This document shows, in pieces, positions 1 through 10,816 of a stretch of DNA of 64,000 nt (within the stretch, counting starts at the first letter, position 1; each line of letters begins with the position of its first letter). Under the pieces are notes generated by a model. It was given only the letters and a program-made list of their open reading frames with translations. It searched no databases and was not told the origin of the DNA. The translations under genes were made by a program, and so were the position numbers. The stretch comes from Paraspadella gotoi (Eukaryota > Chaetognatha): NCBI GenBank assembly GCA_051294375.1, contig CM119268.1, forward strand, positions 23,024,256 to 23,088,255. The letters run 5' to 3'.

Positions 1-229
1 TAGACAACACTAGCATCCCTCACCCCGTTACATTATTAAATATGAAAAAAATAATAATTAAATCTAATAGTTGGGCGAAATATATTACATTTTTATATTC
101 GTTTTAAAAATTTAGTCTAATATAGTAAAGCAAATAAACTTGTCATTTTTCATAAATATTAAAAAGTAATAATAAATAATAAGTAGTAATGGAACATATA
201 AATAACCTATCAAATAAATCACGATATTT

Positions 230-262
<33 letters not shown>

Positions 263-757
263 ACTTGGATCCACGCCACACGATTTACGCCAACAGCTGC
301 GTCATTTTCTGCGTCACGGGCGTCAACGCTTAAACAAGGATAGTCCTCGTTTGATGACTTTTTGATCGGAAATAGCTTTGGACACACAATGAAAATAGAG
401 AGAAAAATAGTTATTCGAAAAGTTAAACTCTCTCTCTCTCTCCTCTCTCCTCTCCTCTCTGCTCCTGCTCCTCGTCTCCGACTCTCCCTTCTCTGTCCGT
501 CTCTCTCCTCCTTCTTCTTCCCGGCTCCTCCCATTCCTCTTCATGGTGACTGATTCTCTCCCCCCCCTGGCTCTCCCCATCTCTCCTTCTCGTCTCTCGT
601 TCGTCGTCGTTCTTCCTTCTCCTCCTCTTCTCTGCTCTCTTCTCTTTCCACTATCACCCGTCATTTTAAACTTTTTCCCCAAATTCGACCGAGGAATTCG
701 TTCTGCGGCCGCAGGGCTGTCAGACTTCCGCCGCTCTGCCGCCGTCGACGCGCCGCA

Positions 758-870
758 GTACAAAGTCTTTAGCCAATAGGCGTCCAGATTCGATCGCCAG
801 CGCCATCTCGAGGTCGCGTTGAAAGTCGTCGTCATCGTCGTCGTTTTTTTGGCGCCAAATTCCCAAAGAT
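758..870 (-). CDS. Possible acidic exon, copy a
   Basis: Read on the minus strand this stretch gives an aspartate run followed by a segment like DFQRDLEMALAIE, which resembles a short acidic helix. The same text occurs in copy b (3133-3235). Copy b stays open further (reading LDAYWAKDF) and ends at a good GTCAGT donor, while copy a is shifted by an indel. The acidic-run-plus-helix shape loosely recalls ubiquitin-interacting motifs, but the key serine is absent, so I assign no function. The acceptor is not clear. It could belong to the same minus-strand gene as the WD40-like exon. Confidence 0.35.
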
Positions 871-1034
871 TCGATTTTTCTTTTTGTCGAATTCAAGGAA
901 TTAGTAGCGACGTCCGCCGCTTGGAGCGCGCCTGGTCAACGTGAACAAAAGAGCAATCTTAATTTATTTAATATATGAGATATAGTTGGGCGTTTAAGGA
1001 CAACAAAATATAGGATATCTAACTGGGTTCACCG

Positions 1035-1756
1035 TTTGTCCAACTGCGCCACTCCTTACCCCTAAACTAAGCCATTCTTCACCCAAAACTGCGCCACTCT
1101 TCTCCCCTAAACAACGACACTCTTCACTAAGGCGTAGTGAAAGTTACATACGAAAATTCTAATAAACTACGCCACTCTTACCCCTAAACTGACCACTCTT
1201 CACCCTTAACTACGCCACTCTTCACCCCCTAAAACTACGCCACTCTTCACCCCTAAACTTTACGCACTCCTTACCCTAAATACGCCACTCTTTACCTTAA
1301 ACTACGCCACTCTTCACCCTAACTACGCCACTCCTTACCCTAAANNNNNNNNNNNNNNNNNNNNNNNNNNNNNNNNNNNNNNNNNNNNNNNNNNNNNNNN
1401 NNNNNNNNNNNNNNNNNNNNNNNNNNNNNNNNNNNNNNNNNNNNNNNNNNNNNNNNNNNNNNNNNNNNNNNNNNNNNNNNNNNNNNNNNNNNNNNNNNNN
1501 NNNNNNNNNNNNNNNNNNNNNNNNNNNNNNNNNNNNNNNNNNNNNNNNNNNNNNNNNNNNNNNNNNNNNNNNNNNNNNNNNNNNNNNNNNNNNNNNNNNN
1601 NNNNNNNNNNNNNNNNNNNNNNNNNNNNNNNNNNNNNNNNNNCTACGCCACTCTTCACCCCTAAACTACGCCACTCCTTACCCCTAAACTACGCCACTCT
1701 TCACCCCTAAACTACGCCACTCCTTACCTCTAAACTACGCCACTCTTTACCTAAAA
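1035..1756. repeat. 23-bp minisatellite with assembly gap
   Basis: Imperfect tandem copies of the 23-bp unit CTACGCCACTCTTCACCCCTAAA are interrupted by N at 1345-1642. The same satellite is at about 3400-3490 and 4372-4722. It lies directly against the donor site of the WD40-like exon, so it forms the start of that intron on the minus strand. Confidence 0.9.
1345..1642. other. Assembly gap (N)
   Basis: A run of N lies inside the 23-bp minisatellite, so the true repeat number here is unknown. Confidence 1.
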
Positions 1757-1900
1757 TCGCCGCAATTCTATTTTCCCTCGAAGCGACGATCAACGGGCGT
1801 CGACTTCCGGCGTCGAAAATTCGAGCGACGCCGTCGAACGACGCCGCGTGGAAGAGAGCGGCGCCGGAAGAGGTTGATGAAGGATCGAAAGAGAGAAGAC
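1751..1900 (-). CDS. WD40-repeat-like exon, copy a (minus-strand gene)
   Basis: The minus strand shows a complete internal exon: a polypyrimidine tract ending CTCTCTCAG, 150 coding bases with no stop, and a GTAAAG donor. The protein contains LLSFDPSSTSSGAALFHAAS followed by FDGVARIFDAGSRRPL, which fits one WD40 blade (a hydrophobic strand, then a serine-phenylalanine-aspartate-glycine turn and an arginine-isoleucine-phenylalanine-aspartate strand in place of the usual WD). The phase (two leftover bases at its start) matches the exon at 9026-9220. I infer a beta-propeller protein of unknown role. The exon is duplicated at 4724-4875. Confidence 0.6.
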
Positions 1901-1924
1901 CTGAGAGAGAGATGTTGAAGGAGA

Positions 1925-2050
1925 GGGCGTTGTTGTTGTTGTTGTTGTCTTCGTCGTCGTCTTTGTCGTCTTTTTCTTCGTCATTATCATTGTCGTTTTC
2001 TTCGTCGTCGTCATTGTCGTCGTTTCGTCGTCGTCTTCGTCGTCGTTACG
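1925..2050. repeat. Short (GTC/TTC) trinucleotide tract, copy a
   Basis: A TTG/GTC/TTC trinucleotide tract of about 120 bp, starting about 25 bp upstream of the WD40-like exon on the minus strand. Its counterpart in copy b (4905-7930) is about 3 kb. Confidence 0.9.
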
Positions 2051-2260
2051 TCGTTGTTGAAGTCGTCGTCCTATTTGAAGTAAACCAACTAATTAATGAA
2101 TAATTAATGAATAAGTACGTATATAAACGAACGAATATAATGAAATAATGGACAAATGATTGATTGCCAGTAGCTTTACAGCTAAAAAACTAGTATTGTC
2201 TGTTTTTCTTTTACTAAGAATTTAGAAAAACTTGAAAAAAAAAAAGAAATATCGCCGATA

Positions 2261-2297
<37 letters not shown>

Positions 2298-2926
2298 ATG
2301 ATTTGCTCAACGGGAGACAATCCGGTCGGAGTCTTCCAGAGGGGAGGGGCTTGCCATCAACCTTGAAGCCCTCTAGTTTCCATTCCTTCCACACCTTTCA
2401 GACTGCCGACGACCAGCTCCACCGTCGATCTCATCCTACTAAAATCCGCGCGCCTGAAGATAAATATTTGTTACAAATTGGAATTAAATTAATTAATTAT
2501 TAGACACACTAGCATCCTCACCCGTACATTATTAAGACATACTGAAAATATAATAATTAAATCTAATAGTTGGCGAAATATATTACATTTTTTATTTTCG
2601 TTTTAAAAAAATTTTAGTCTAGATATAGTAAAGCAAATAACTTGTCATTTTTTAATAATATTAAAAAGTAAAATAACATAGATATTAGTAATGGAACATA
2701 TAAATAACTTCAAATAATCACGATATTTTCGTCGCGTCGTCGTCGTCGTCGTGCTCCCACTCGTCCAACGCCACACGATTTACGCCAACAGCTGCGTCAT
2801 TTTTCTGCGTCAACGGGCGCAACGCTAAAAAGGATAGTCTCGTTTGATGACGTTTGATCGGAAATAATCTTGGAGAAAAATGAAAAGTAGGAAGGACGAA
2901 ATGGAGTTCATTCCGAAGAAGTTAAA

Positions 2927-2957
<31 letters not shown>

Positions 2958-3132
2958 CTTCATCGATCATCTTCTCTCTCTTCTCATCTCTCTCTCATCT
3001 CTTCTCTTCTTCTCTTCTCTCTCTCGATTCATACCGTCATTTTAACTTTTTCGCTCCATAATTCGACCGGACAGGATCTTTCCGGGCGCTCAGGGCTGCA
3101 GACTACCGTCGCCACCGCCGCCGCGCACTGAC

Positions 3133-3235
3133 AAAGTCTTTAGCCCAATAGGCGTCCAGTTCGATCGCCAGCGCCATCTCGAGGTCGCGTTGAAAGTCGT
3201 TCATCGTCGTTCGTTTTTTGGCGCCAAATTCCCAA
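3133..3235 (-). CDS. Possible acidic exon, copy b
   Basis: This is the duplicate of the exon-like stretch at 758-870. On the minus strand it reads DFQRDLEMALAIELDAYWAK and stops at AAAGACTTT followed by a GTCAGT donor. This copy appears to carry the correct frame. The upstream edge is uncertain because no strong acceptor is visible before the aspartate run. Function unknown. Confidence 0.35.
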
Positions 3236-3679
3236 AGATTCGATTTTTCTTTTTGTCGATTCAAATTAGTAGCGCGTCCGCCGCTGGAGCGCGCGCTGGT
3301 AACGTGAACAAGGCATCTTAATTTATCTTAAATAGAGATATAGTTGGCGTTTAAGGACAAAACACATATTAGGATTTCTAACTGGGTCACCCGTTTGTGC
3401 AACTGGCCACTCCCTTACCCGCTAAACTAAGCCATTCTTCACCAAAACTCGCGCCACTCTCTCTCCCTAAACACGCACACTCTTCGACTAGGCGTAGCTG
3501 AAAGATTACCTCGAAAATTCCTAAAAAGTCATTATGAACAACAGTACATCAGTGAACATTAATTTGTAAAAAAATTAATTTTATGTTTTTTAATTTTTTG
3601 CAGTAGGCTTATTTATATGAAGATGGTACAACCAATATAAAAATTATGCCATTCATTTAATAAATAGCTATCTTGCCTG

Positions 3680-3830
3680 ACTTTGGACATTTGGCTTTGT
3701 GGTTTAAGGCCTCCATACTCTTACTAAGATAATGACATAGCAGGTCTGCAATTGCTTCAAATCAAGACTACTCTTTCCAGTCCCGTTTTTATTCACTCCC
3801 AGAGACTGGCTTCTCCTATCAATGATGATG
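3680..3830 (+). mobile_element. tRNA-derived SINE-like element, family 1
   Basis: This stretch has a tRNA-like layout: an A-box-like segment around TGGCTTTGTGGTTTAAGG, then a B-box-like TTCAAATC about 55 bp on. The same arrangement and flanking text recur at about 41680-41810, including the shared words AATGACATAGCA and TTTATTCACT. Recurrence plus pol III box spacing supports a SINE. The 3' tail and target duplications are not resolved. Confidence 0.5.
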
Positions 3831-3937
3831 GACAATATTTCAAAGACATGTTTCAATTGTATGAAAAGACCAGCTCCTATAGTACTAACCTTATAAAATC
3901 GAAAATTTAAAAATGAGGCTTTTCTATTTTGATTGGC

Positions 3938-4164
3938 GATTTGAATTCCTCGTAAAAGTTGATAAAAGAAAATATCAAGTCCTTTTTAAAAATTCTTTTC
4001 ATTAAGTGGGTTACAAATTAAAAAAAAACTATATTAGATATGGAAAAAGTGAAATTTTTCAGCATTACAAATTAGCTTTTTCTTCATTTTTGACCCACTT
4101 AATGAAGGAATTTTTAAAAAGAGTTATAATTTCTTTTATCACTTTTTTATGACGAATCCAAATC
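3938..4164. repeat. Long fold-back inverted repeat
   Basis: Left arm 3938-4011 and right arm 4092-4164 are imperfect reverse complements: CATTAAGTGGGT on the left pairs with ACCCACTTAATG on the right, and pairing continues outward through GATAAAAG/CTTTTATC and GATTTG/CAAATC. The loop is about 80 bp. It sits in the 830-bp segment found only in duplication copy b. It may be a fold-back transposon or MITE, or a hairpin transcript source; no coding sequence is seen. Confidence 0.7.
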
Positions 4165-4371
4165 TGCAAAAAATTTACAAAAAACTGGTTTGAATTTTAA
4201 CATTTTTGGTTTTAGTACTAGTATAAATTAGGCCTACTGCGTAATTGTACAAAATTTATTATTGAAATTTTTTTATTACATAAAGTGTTATTAATATAGA
4301 TGTTGTTCGTTCCCTCACTTTTAGAATTTTAAATTAAAGTTAAATTTAGAAAATTTACTTACGGTCCTTAC

Positions 4372-4722
4372 TCTTCACCCCCAAACTGCGGCACTCTGCG
4401 CCAACTCGCCACTCTTCACCCTAAATACTCCTTCCTTACCCCTAGAACTGGCGCCACTCTTCACCCCTAAACTACGCCACTCCTTCCCTAAACTGAACCA
4501 CTCCTTCCCACCCTTACTACGTCCAACTCTTCACCCTAACTACGCCACTCTTACACCGCTAAACTACGCCAACTCCTTACCCCTAAACTACGCCACTCTT
4601 TACCTCTAAACTACGCCATACCTTCATCCATCCTAAACTACGCCACTCCTTACCCCTAAACTACGCCACTCTTCACCCCTAAACTACGCCACTCCTTACC
4701 TCTAAACTACGCCACTCTTTAC
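4372..4722. repeat. 23-bp minisatellite, copy b
   Basis: Tandem imperfect units of the same 23-bp CTACGCCACTC... satellite as at 1035-1756, again ending at the donor edge of the WD40-like exon. Confidence 0.9.
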
Positions 4723-4723
4723 G

Positions 4724-4875
4724 CTAAAATCGCCGCAATTCTATTTTCCCCTCGAAGCGACGATCAACGGGCGTCGACTTCCGCGCGTCGAAAATTCGAG
4801 CGACGCCGTCGAACGACGCCGCGTGGAAGAGAGCGGCGCCGGAAGAGGTTGATGAAGGATCGAAAGAGAGAAGAC
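4724..4875 (-). CDS. WD40-repeat-like exon, copy b
   Basis: Near-identical duplicate of the exon at 1751-1900 on the minus strand. The acceptor CTCTCTCAG is kept, but extra bases in the middle and at the donor (an inserted C before GTAAAG on the minus strand) break the frame and weaken the splice site. This copy is therefore the damaged one, either by sequence error or because it is a decayed paralogue. Confidence 0.55.
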
Positions 4876-4904
4876 CTGAGAGAGAGATGTTGAAGGAGAG
4901 GGCG

Positions 4905-7900
4905 TTGTTGTTGTTGGTTGTTGTCTTCGTCGTCGTCTTTTGTTCGTCTTTTTTCTTCGTCATTATCATTGTCGTTTTCTTCGTCGTCGTCATTGGTCGT
5001 CGTCTTCGTCGTCCGTCGTTCGTCGTCGTCTTTCGTCGTCGTCTTCGTCGTCGTCTTCGTCGTCGTCTTTCGTCGGTCGTCGTTTCGTCGTCGTCTCGTC
5101 AGTCGTCATTGTCGTCGTCTTCGGTCGTCGTCGTCTGCGTCGTCGTCTTCGTCCGTCGTCCTTCGGTCGTCGTCTTCGTCGTCGTCTTCGTCGTCGTCTT
5201 CGTCGTCGTCTTCGTCGTCTCGCGTCTCTTCGTCGTCGTCTTGCGTCATCGTCATTGTCGTCGTCTTGTCGCTCTCAGGTCTTCGTCGTCGTCTTCGTGG
5301 TCTCTCGTCGTGTTCGTCGTCGTCTTCGTCGTCCGGTCTTGTGTCGTCGTCGTCGTCGTTTCGCGTGCCGTCAATCGTCCTTAGTCGTCTCTCGTCGTCG
5401 TCTTCGTCGTCGTCTTCGTCGTCGTCTTCGTCGTCGTCTGCGTCGCGTCTTGTCGTCTTTCGTCGTCGTCTTTTCGTCGTCGTCTTCGTCTCGGTCTTCG
5501 TCGTCGTCTCGTCGTCGTCTTCGTCGTCGTCTGTTCGTCGTCGTCGTTTTCGTCGTCGTCCGTATCGTCATGGTCGTCGTTCGTCGTCGTCTTCGTCGTC
5601 GTCTGTCGTCTTCGTCGTCGTCTTCGTCGTCTGTCGTCATCGTCGTTTCGTCTTCGTCGTCGTCCTTCGTCGTTCGTCTCGTCGTCGTCTTTCGTTCGTC
5701 GTCTTCGTCGTCGTCTTCGTGTCGTCTTGTCTGTCTTCGTCGTCGACTTCGTCGTCGTCGTTTTCGTCGTGTCTTCGTCGTCGTTCGTCGTCGTCTTCGT
5801 CGTCGTCTTCGTCGTCGTCTCGTCGTCTTGTCTTCCGTCGTCGTCGTTTTCGTCGTCGTCTTCGTCATCGGTCATTGTCGGTCGTCTCGTCGTCGTCTTC
5901 GTCGTCGTCTTCGTCGTCGTCTTCGTTTGTCGTCTTGCGTCGTCGTCTTCGTCGTCGTTTCGTCGTCGTCTTCGTCGTCGTCGTCTTCGTCGTCGTCTTC
6001 GTCGTCGTTCGTCGTCGTCTTCGTGCGTCGTTTTCGTCGTCGGTCTTCGTCGTCGTCTTCGTCGTGCGTCTTCGTCGTCGTCGTTTTCGTCGTCGTCTTC
6101 GTCATCGTCCATTGTCGTCGTCTCGTCCGTCTTCGTCGTCGTCTTCGTCGTCGTCTTCGTCGTCGTCTCGTCGTCGTCTTCGTCGTCGTGCTCGTCGTCG
6201 TCTTCGTCGTCGTTCGTTTTGCGTCGGTCGTGCTTCAGTCATGCTGTAGTCGTCGTCTTCGTCGTCGTCTTCGTCGTCGTCTTGTCGTCGTTCGTCGTCG
6301 TCCTTCGTCGTCCGTCTTCTTCGTCGTCTTCGTCGTCGTTTCGTCTCGTCGTTTTCGTTGCTCGTCTTCGTCATCGTCATTGTCGTCGTCTTGTCGTCGT
6401 CTTCGTCGTCCGTCCTTCGTCGTCGGTCTTCGCGTCGTCTTCGTCGTCGTCTTCGTACGTCGTCGTTTTTCGGTCGTCCGTCCTTCGTCTCGCATAAGTC
6501 TCGTCTTCCGTCGCAGTCTTCGTCGTCGTCTTCGTCGTCCGCTTCGTGCGTCCGTCTTCGTCCGTCGTCGTTTCGAGTCGTCGTCTTCGTCATCAGTCAT
6601 TGTCGTCGTTCTTCGTCGTCGTCTTCGTCGTCGTCTTCGTCCGTCGTCCGTTTCGTCCGTCGTCTTCGTCGTCGTCTTCGTCGTCGTCTTCGTCGTCGTC
6701 TTCGTCGTCGTCTCGTCGTCGTCTTCGTCTGCGTTTTCTGTCGTCGTCTTCGTCGTCGTCTTCGTCTGTCGTCGTTTTCGTCGTCCGTCTTCGTCGTCGT
6801 CTTCGTGTCGTCGTTTTCGTCGTGTCTTCGTCATCTGCATTGGTCGTCAGTCGTCTTCGTCGTCGTCTTCGTCGTCGTCTTCGTCTCGTTCGTTTTCGTC
6901 GTCGTCTTCGTCATGTCGTTTTCGGCGTCGTCTTCGTCATCGTACATTGTTCGTCGTCTTCGTTGTTCGTCGTTTTCGTCGTCGTCTTCGTCGTCGTCTT
7001 CGTCGCGTCTTCGGTCGTCGCGTCTTCGTCGTCGTCTTCGTCCGTCGTTCTTCGTCCGTCGTCGTTTTTCGTCGGTCGTCCTTCGTCGTCGTCTTCGTCG
7101 TCGTCGTTTTCCGTCGTCGTCTTCGTCAATCGGTGCATTGTCGTCGTCTTCGTCGTCGTCTTCGTCGTCGTCTTGCGTCGTCGTGTTTTCGTCGTCGTCT
7201 TCGTCATTCGTCGTTTTCCGTCGTCGTCTTCGCTCATCGTCATTGTCGTCGTCTTCGGTCGTCGTCGTTGTTTCGTCGTCGTCTTCGTCGTCGTCTTCGT
7301 CATCGTCGTCTTCCGTCGTCGTCTTCGTCGTCGTCTTCGTCGTCGTCGTTTCGGTCGTTCGTCTTCGTCATCGTCATTGTCCGTCGTCTTCGCGTCGTCG
7401 GTTTTCGTCGTGTATTCGTCGGTCGTCTTCGTCGTCGTCGTTTTCGTGTCGTCTTCGTCGTCGTCTTTCGTGTCGTTCGTTTTCGTCGTCGTCTTCGTCA
7501 TCTGTCATTGTCGTCGTCTTCGTCGGTCGTTTCGTCGTCGTCTTCGTCGTCGTCTTCGTCGTCGTCGTTTTCGTCGTCGTCTTCGTCGTCGTCTTCGTCG
7601 TCGTCGTTTTCGTCGTCGTCCTTCGTCATCGTCGTTTTCGTCGTCGTCTCGTCATTCGTCTTTTTGTCGTCCTCTCTTCGTCCGTCGTCGTCTTTCGTCG
7701 TCGCATTCGTCGGTCGTCTTCGACTCGTCGTCTTCGTCGTCGTCTTCCGTTCGTCGTCTTTCTGTCGTCGTCTTTCGTCGTTGTCTTCGTGTCACGTCAT
7801 TGTCGTCGTCGTCTCGTCTGCGTCTTCGTCGTCGTCTTCGTCCGTGTCCGTCGTTCGTTTTCGTCGTCGTTTCTTCGTCGTCGTCTCGTCGTCGTCTCGT

Positions 7901-7930
7901 CTCTCTGTCGCTCGTCTTCGTCGTCGGTTA
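4905..7930. repeat. 3-kb expanded GTC/TTC dodecamer tract
   Basis: About 3 kb is built almost only from the triplets GTC, TTC and variants, with a basic 12-bp period TTCGTCGTCGTC. A higher-order motif recurs irregularly: GTTTTCGTCGTCGTC followed by TTCGTCATCGTCATTGTCG. Frequent one-base indels shift the phase, so long open frames exist on both strands (poly-Ser, Arg/Leu and Val/Phe on plus; Asp/Glu, Thr/Lys and Arg on minus). These are by-products of a stop-free repeat, not genes. In minus-strand terms it lies in the intron just upstream of the WD40-like exon. Confidence 0.92.
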
Positions 7931-8419
7931 CGTCGTTGTTGAAGTCGTCGGTCCTATTTGAAGTAAACCAACTAATTTAACTGAATAATTAATGAAATAA
8001 GTACGTTATACTAAAACGAACGAAATAATGAAATAAATGGACAAATGATTGATTGCCAGTAGCTTTACAGCTAAGAAAACTAGTATTTGTCTGTTTTTCT
8101 TTTTACAAGAATTTAGAAAAACTTGAAAAAAAAAAAGAAATATCCGGATAGGCGACGACGACGACGACGGACGACGACGACGACGACGAATGATCTGCTG
8201 CAACGGAGACAATCCGGTCGAGTCTTTCCCAGAGGGGAGGCTTGCCATGGGGGGGGGGGCGGCGACAACAGAGCAAGTCGCGGGTTCGAAGCCAGAAATC
8301 AGCTGATTTCGAGACGAAGACAAACGACGTAACTTGACGATCAACTTGAGTCAAAAATAAAGAATAAGTTTAATTCGAGATTTAAAAAGATTTGGGAATC
8401 AGAAGTAGAATCTAATAAA

Positions 8420-8444
8420 NNNNNNNNNNNNNNNNNNNNNNNNN
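8420..8444. other. Assembly gap (N)
   Basis: Run of 25 N in AT-rich intron sequence. Confidence 1.
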
Positions 8445-8639
8445 AAAAAAAAATAAGACTAAACATTCCTACTATTTTATATCGTATCATACGTACTAAA
8501 CTACTAATTGTTTACTAGATAGTTTAGAAATGGATGTTATTTTAAAGCGTTTGTATCAGAATTTAAATGGTTTAAGTTTAAATTCACATCGAAGAAAAAG
8601 GCAAAAAATGTCAGAATGACTACGATGACGATGATTCCA

Positions 8640-9025
8640 ATAATATAAACAATAAAAACTGAAACAATAAAAACTAAAACAATAAAAACTAAAACAATAA
8701 AAACTAAAACAATAGGAAAGACGACGACAATGACAATTATCAGGACTTCGACAATTCAAACAACAACGAAAACTTGAAAAACAAAATTAAAAAGAACAAT
8801 GACAACCAAAACAACAATATTAACTAAAACAAACAAAAACAATAACAACAACAACAACAACAACGAAAACTAAAACAACAACAACGACAACAACAACGAC
8901 AACAACAACGACAACAACTACAACAAAAACAACAACAACAACAACGAAAACCACAACAACAACGACAACAACAACGACAACAACAAACAACAACAAACAA
9001 CAACAACAACAACAACAACAACGAC
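8640..9025. repeat. (AAAACTAAAACAAT)n and (AAC)n tract
   Basis: Adenine/cytosine-rich simple repeats directly follow the donor of the 9026-9220 exon on the minus strand, where they read as (GTT)n. No coding signal is present. Confidence 0.85.
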
Positions 9026-9220
9026 CTGTTTTAGACACGACGATGGGAAACGAGGAATCAAATTCGTCGACGACAAAAAAACATTTTTCGTCGAATCGAT
9101 GACCCAAACTGATCAGACGGGAGAGGCGGAGGGAGGCTGCGTCGGCAACGTCGGCAGCGGCGTCGGCGTTCTCTTCCTCCCGCTGTCGCGGCGTCAAAAC
9201 TAGAACGACGCCGTCGATTT
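9026..9220 (-). CDS. Exon of the minus-strand WD40-like gene
   Basis: On the minus strand: acceptor GATTTCTCAG, 195 open bases, donor AAAACAG then GTCGTT. The protein reads EIDGVVLVLTPRQREEE, then an alanine/aspartate-rich stretch, FDEKCFFVVDEFDSSFP and IVVSKTG. Two leftover bases at the start and one at the end join exactly to the WD40-like exon, giving SKTG-LLSFDP across the junction. The alternation of short hydrophobic strands and acidic turns fits a beta-propeller. I do not recognise the specific protein. The intron between these exons contains the expanded trinucleotide tract and the duplicated block. Confidence 0.6.
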
Positions 9221-10000
9221 CTGAGAAATCCGACGCCGGGACGAGCGAAGGAAGATGTGAGGAGAAGGAGGGGAGATATGAGTTGGTTGGGCTTGGGATT
9301 GGGGTGGTTGGGCTTAGGGTGGTTGGGGCTGGGGTGGTTGGGATCAGGGTGGTGGGAAAGAGGAAGGTGGGGAGTGGTGTGGCGTCTTGTGGAGAAGATC
9401 GTGTGGGCGAAGACATCTTGTGGTCAAAAGTGGCGGGAGATGAATGACTTGAATTGTTGTTGTTGTTTATTTTTTATTATTTCGACGATGTTGTTGTTGT
9501 CGTTGTTATGGTAGTTGTTTTTTTTGTTGTTTTTGTTGTTATTGTTGTAGTTATTGTTGTAGTTATTGTTGAGGATCATAGAAAAAACGATTTAGTTCAG
9601 CGATGAAGAAAAACAAAGTTTTTTTGTGGAGAAAATTTTTAAATTTTTGGAGAAAATTGAAGAAAAAAATAATTAGAAATTTTAATGTTGAGATGTGAGA
9701 TTTTTGAAGATGTGATGTGATGTCGGAAGACTTGGCTCACGAGGCAATAGTGCCGCCGGGTCTCGTGTTCGAATCCAGAATATCAATAATTAATTTTGAT
9801 CTGGTTAAAGAAAAATGGTTAAAAGTGAAATGGGTAGGAAAATTAAAAAGTAATAAAAGAAAGATTTAATCAAGAAAAAAAGAAAAAATTGAAATTTTAA
9901 CTTCAAACCTGAAATTTTCTTTTTGCTCCAAAATTCAAAAGGAGAAAACTGGAAAACCAGAAGGTAAATTTTGGGGGAGAGTTTGACTTGGCAACTGGCT

Positions 10001-10038
<38 letters not shown>

Positions 10039-10435
10039 TTGTATAAAACATTCCTTGAAAAGGTGTGTATTTTGTCAACAGAATCAACAAACGTGAACAA
10101 AAGCAAACGAGTGAGTGAATGTAAATAAGAAAAAGAGGAGTGGGTGAAAGATAGTTAATTTAAAAAAAATTAATTTTCAAATCTTTTTATCTAATTTTAT
10201 GCAGGGATAAAAAAATATTGATATAGAAAGACTTTCCTTGTTGAAAATGTTTAACATGTTTTACTTTTCATTCGTTTTTACAAAACTTACTGATGAAAAT
10301 GTTTAAAATGACGAACAGATAAAATTTTTAAAAGTTGTAACTTGAAAAAAAAATTGGGACAATAAAAGAAAAGAACAAAAAAAGAAAAAAAAAGTAAGAA
10401 AGAAATTGTAACCGAAGTCGAGGTGAACTTTTGGG

Positions 10436-10515
<80 letters not shown>

Positions 10516-10816
10516 AAATATTTAACCATTATAGTAAAAACGCGTATTAAAGTCAATTAAAACTAATCGACAGCGAAGCCAAGAGAGAGTGAACCTCCGT
10601 GTTTTTATTAAAAAAACAATCATTAGTTAAAAATGTAAAGTGTAAGGAACTCAGGATCAACAGAGGGTTGCTTCCTTTGCCATTTGGCAATGAAAGATAA
10701 TTCCTTACTTTTTTAAAATAAGTTGCTTGATGGAACGTAGATTCTCACAAATTACAAACTTAAGTCTTAAGTTATCAAAATGAAATTTGAGAGAACAAGA
10801 ACGGTAATTCAAATGT
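9221..10816. other. Non-coding stretch with simple repeats
   Basis: This stretch holds a G-rich (GGGGTGGTTGGGCTTA)-type repeat at 9280-9360, TTG repeats at 9450-9570, the SINE-like element at 9715-9790, (CT)n at 10001-10035 and an (AG) run of about 36 units at 10438-10512. No exon is recognisable. Confidence 0.7.
9715..9790 (+). mobile_element. tRNA-derived SINE-like fragment
   Basis: An A-box-like TTGGCTCACGAGGCAATAG is followed by the strong B-box match GTGTTCGAATCC about 25 bp later. The spacing is shorter than in most tRNAs. It is a fragment without a clear tail. It could also be a degenerate tRNA pseudogene. Confidence 0.45.

Larger units (their letters stand above)
1..2490. repeat. Tandem duplication, copy a (left block)
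   Basis: This block reappears almost base for base, apart from indels, further right. Bases 1-1190 match 2492-3530, and 1643-2490 match 4640-4990 joined to 7915-8260. Each copy has the order: AT-rich start, (GTC)n, coding-like stretch, 23-bp minisatellite, WD40-like exon, trinucleotide tract, (ACG)n. Most differences are one-base indels in homopolymers, which is typical of unpolished long reads or two unmerged haplotypes. An actual genomic duplication is the alternative. Confidence 0.8.
2492..8270. repeat. Tandem duplication, copy b (left block, expanded)
   Basis: This is the second copy of the left block. It differs from copy a in two large ways. About 830 bp of unrelated sequence (3530-4360, holding a SINE-like element and a fold-back hairpin) lies inside its minisatellite, and its trinucleotide tract is about 3 kb instead of about 0.12 kb. 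The unequal lengths suggest either a genuine expanded allele or paralogue, or a collapsed tract in copy a. Confidence 0.75.

Noticed and set aside
227-258. CRISPR-like or phage-like repeat array
   Set aside because: Simple (GTC)n microsatellite in a eukaryotic genome; no spacers and no cas genes.
4940-7942. 1000-codon open frame on the plus strand and several 165-540-codon frames on both strands
   Set aside because: They lie wholly inside the GTC/TTC repeat, which has few stop-forming words in any frame; compositions such as RRRL, VVVF and SSSS follow the repeat and no domain is present.
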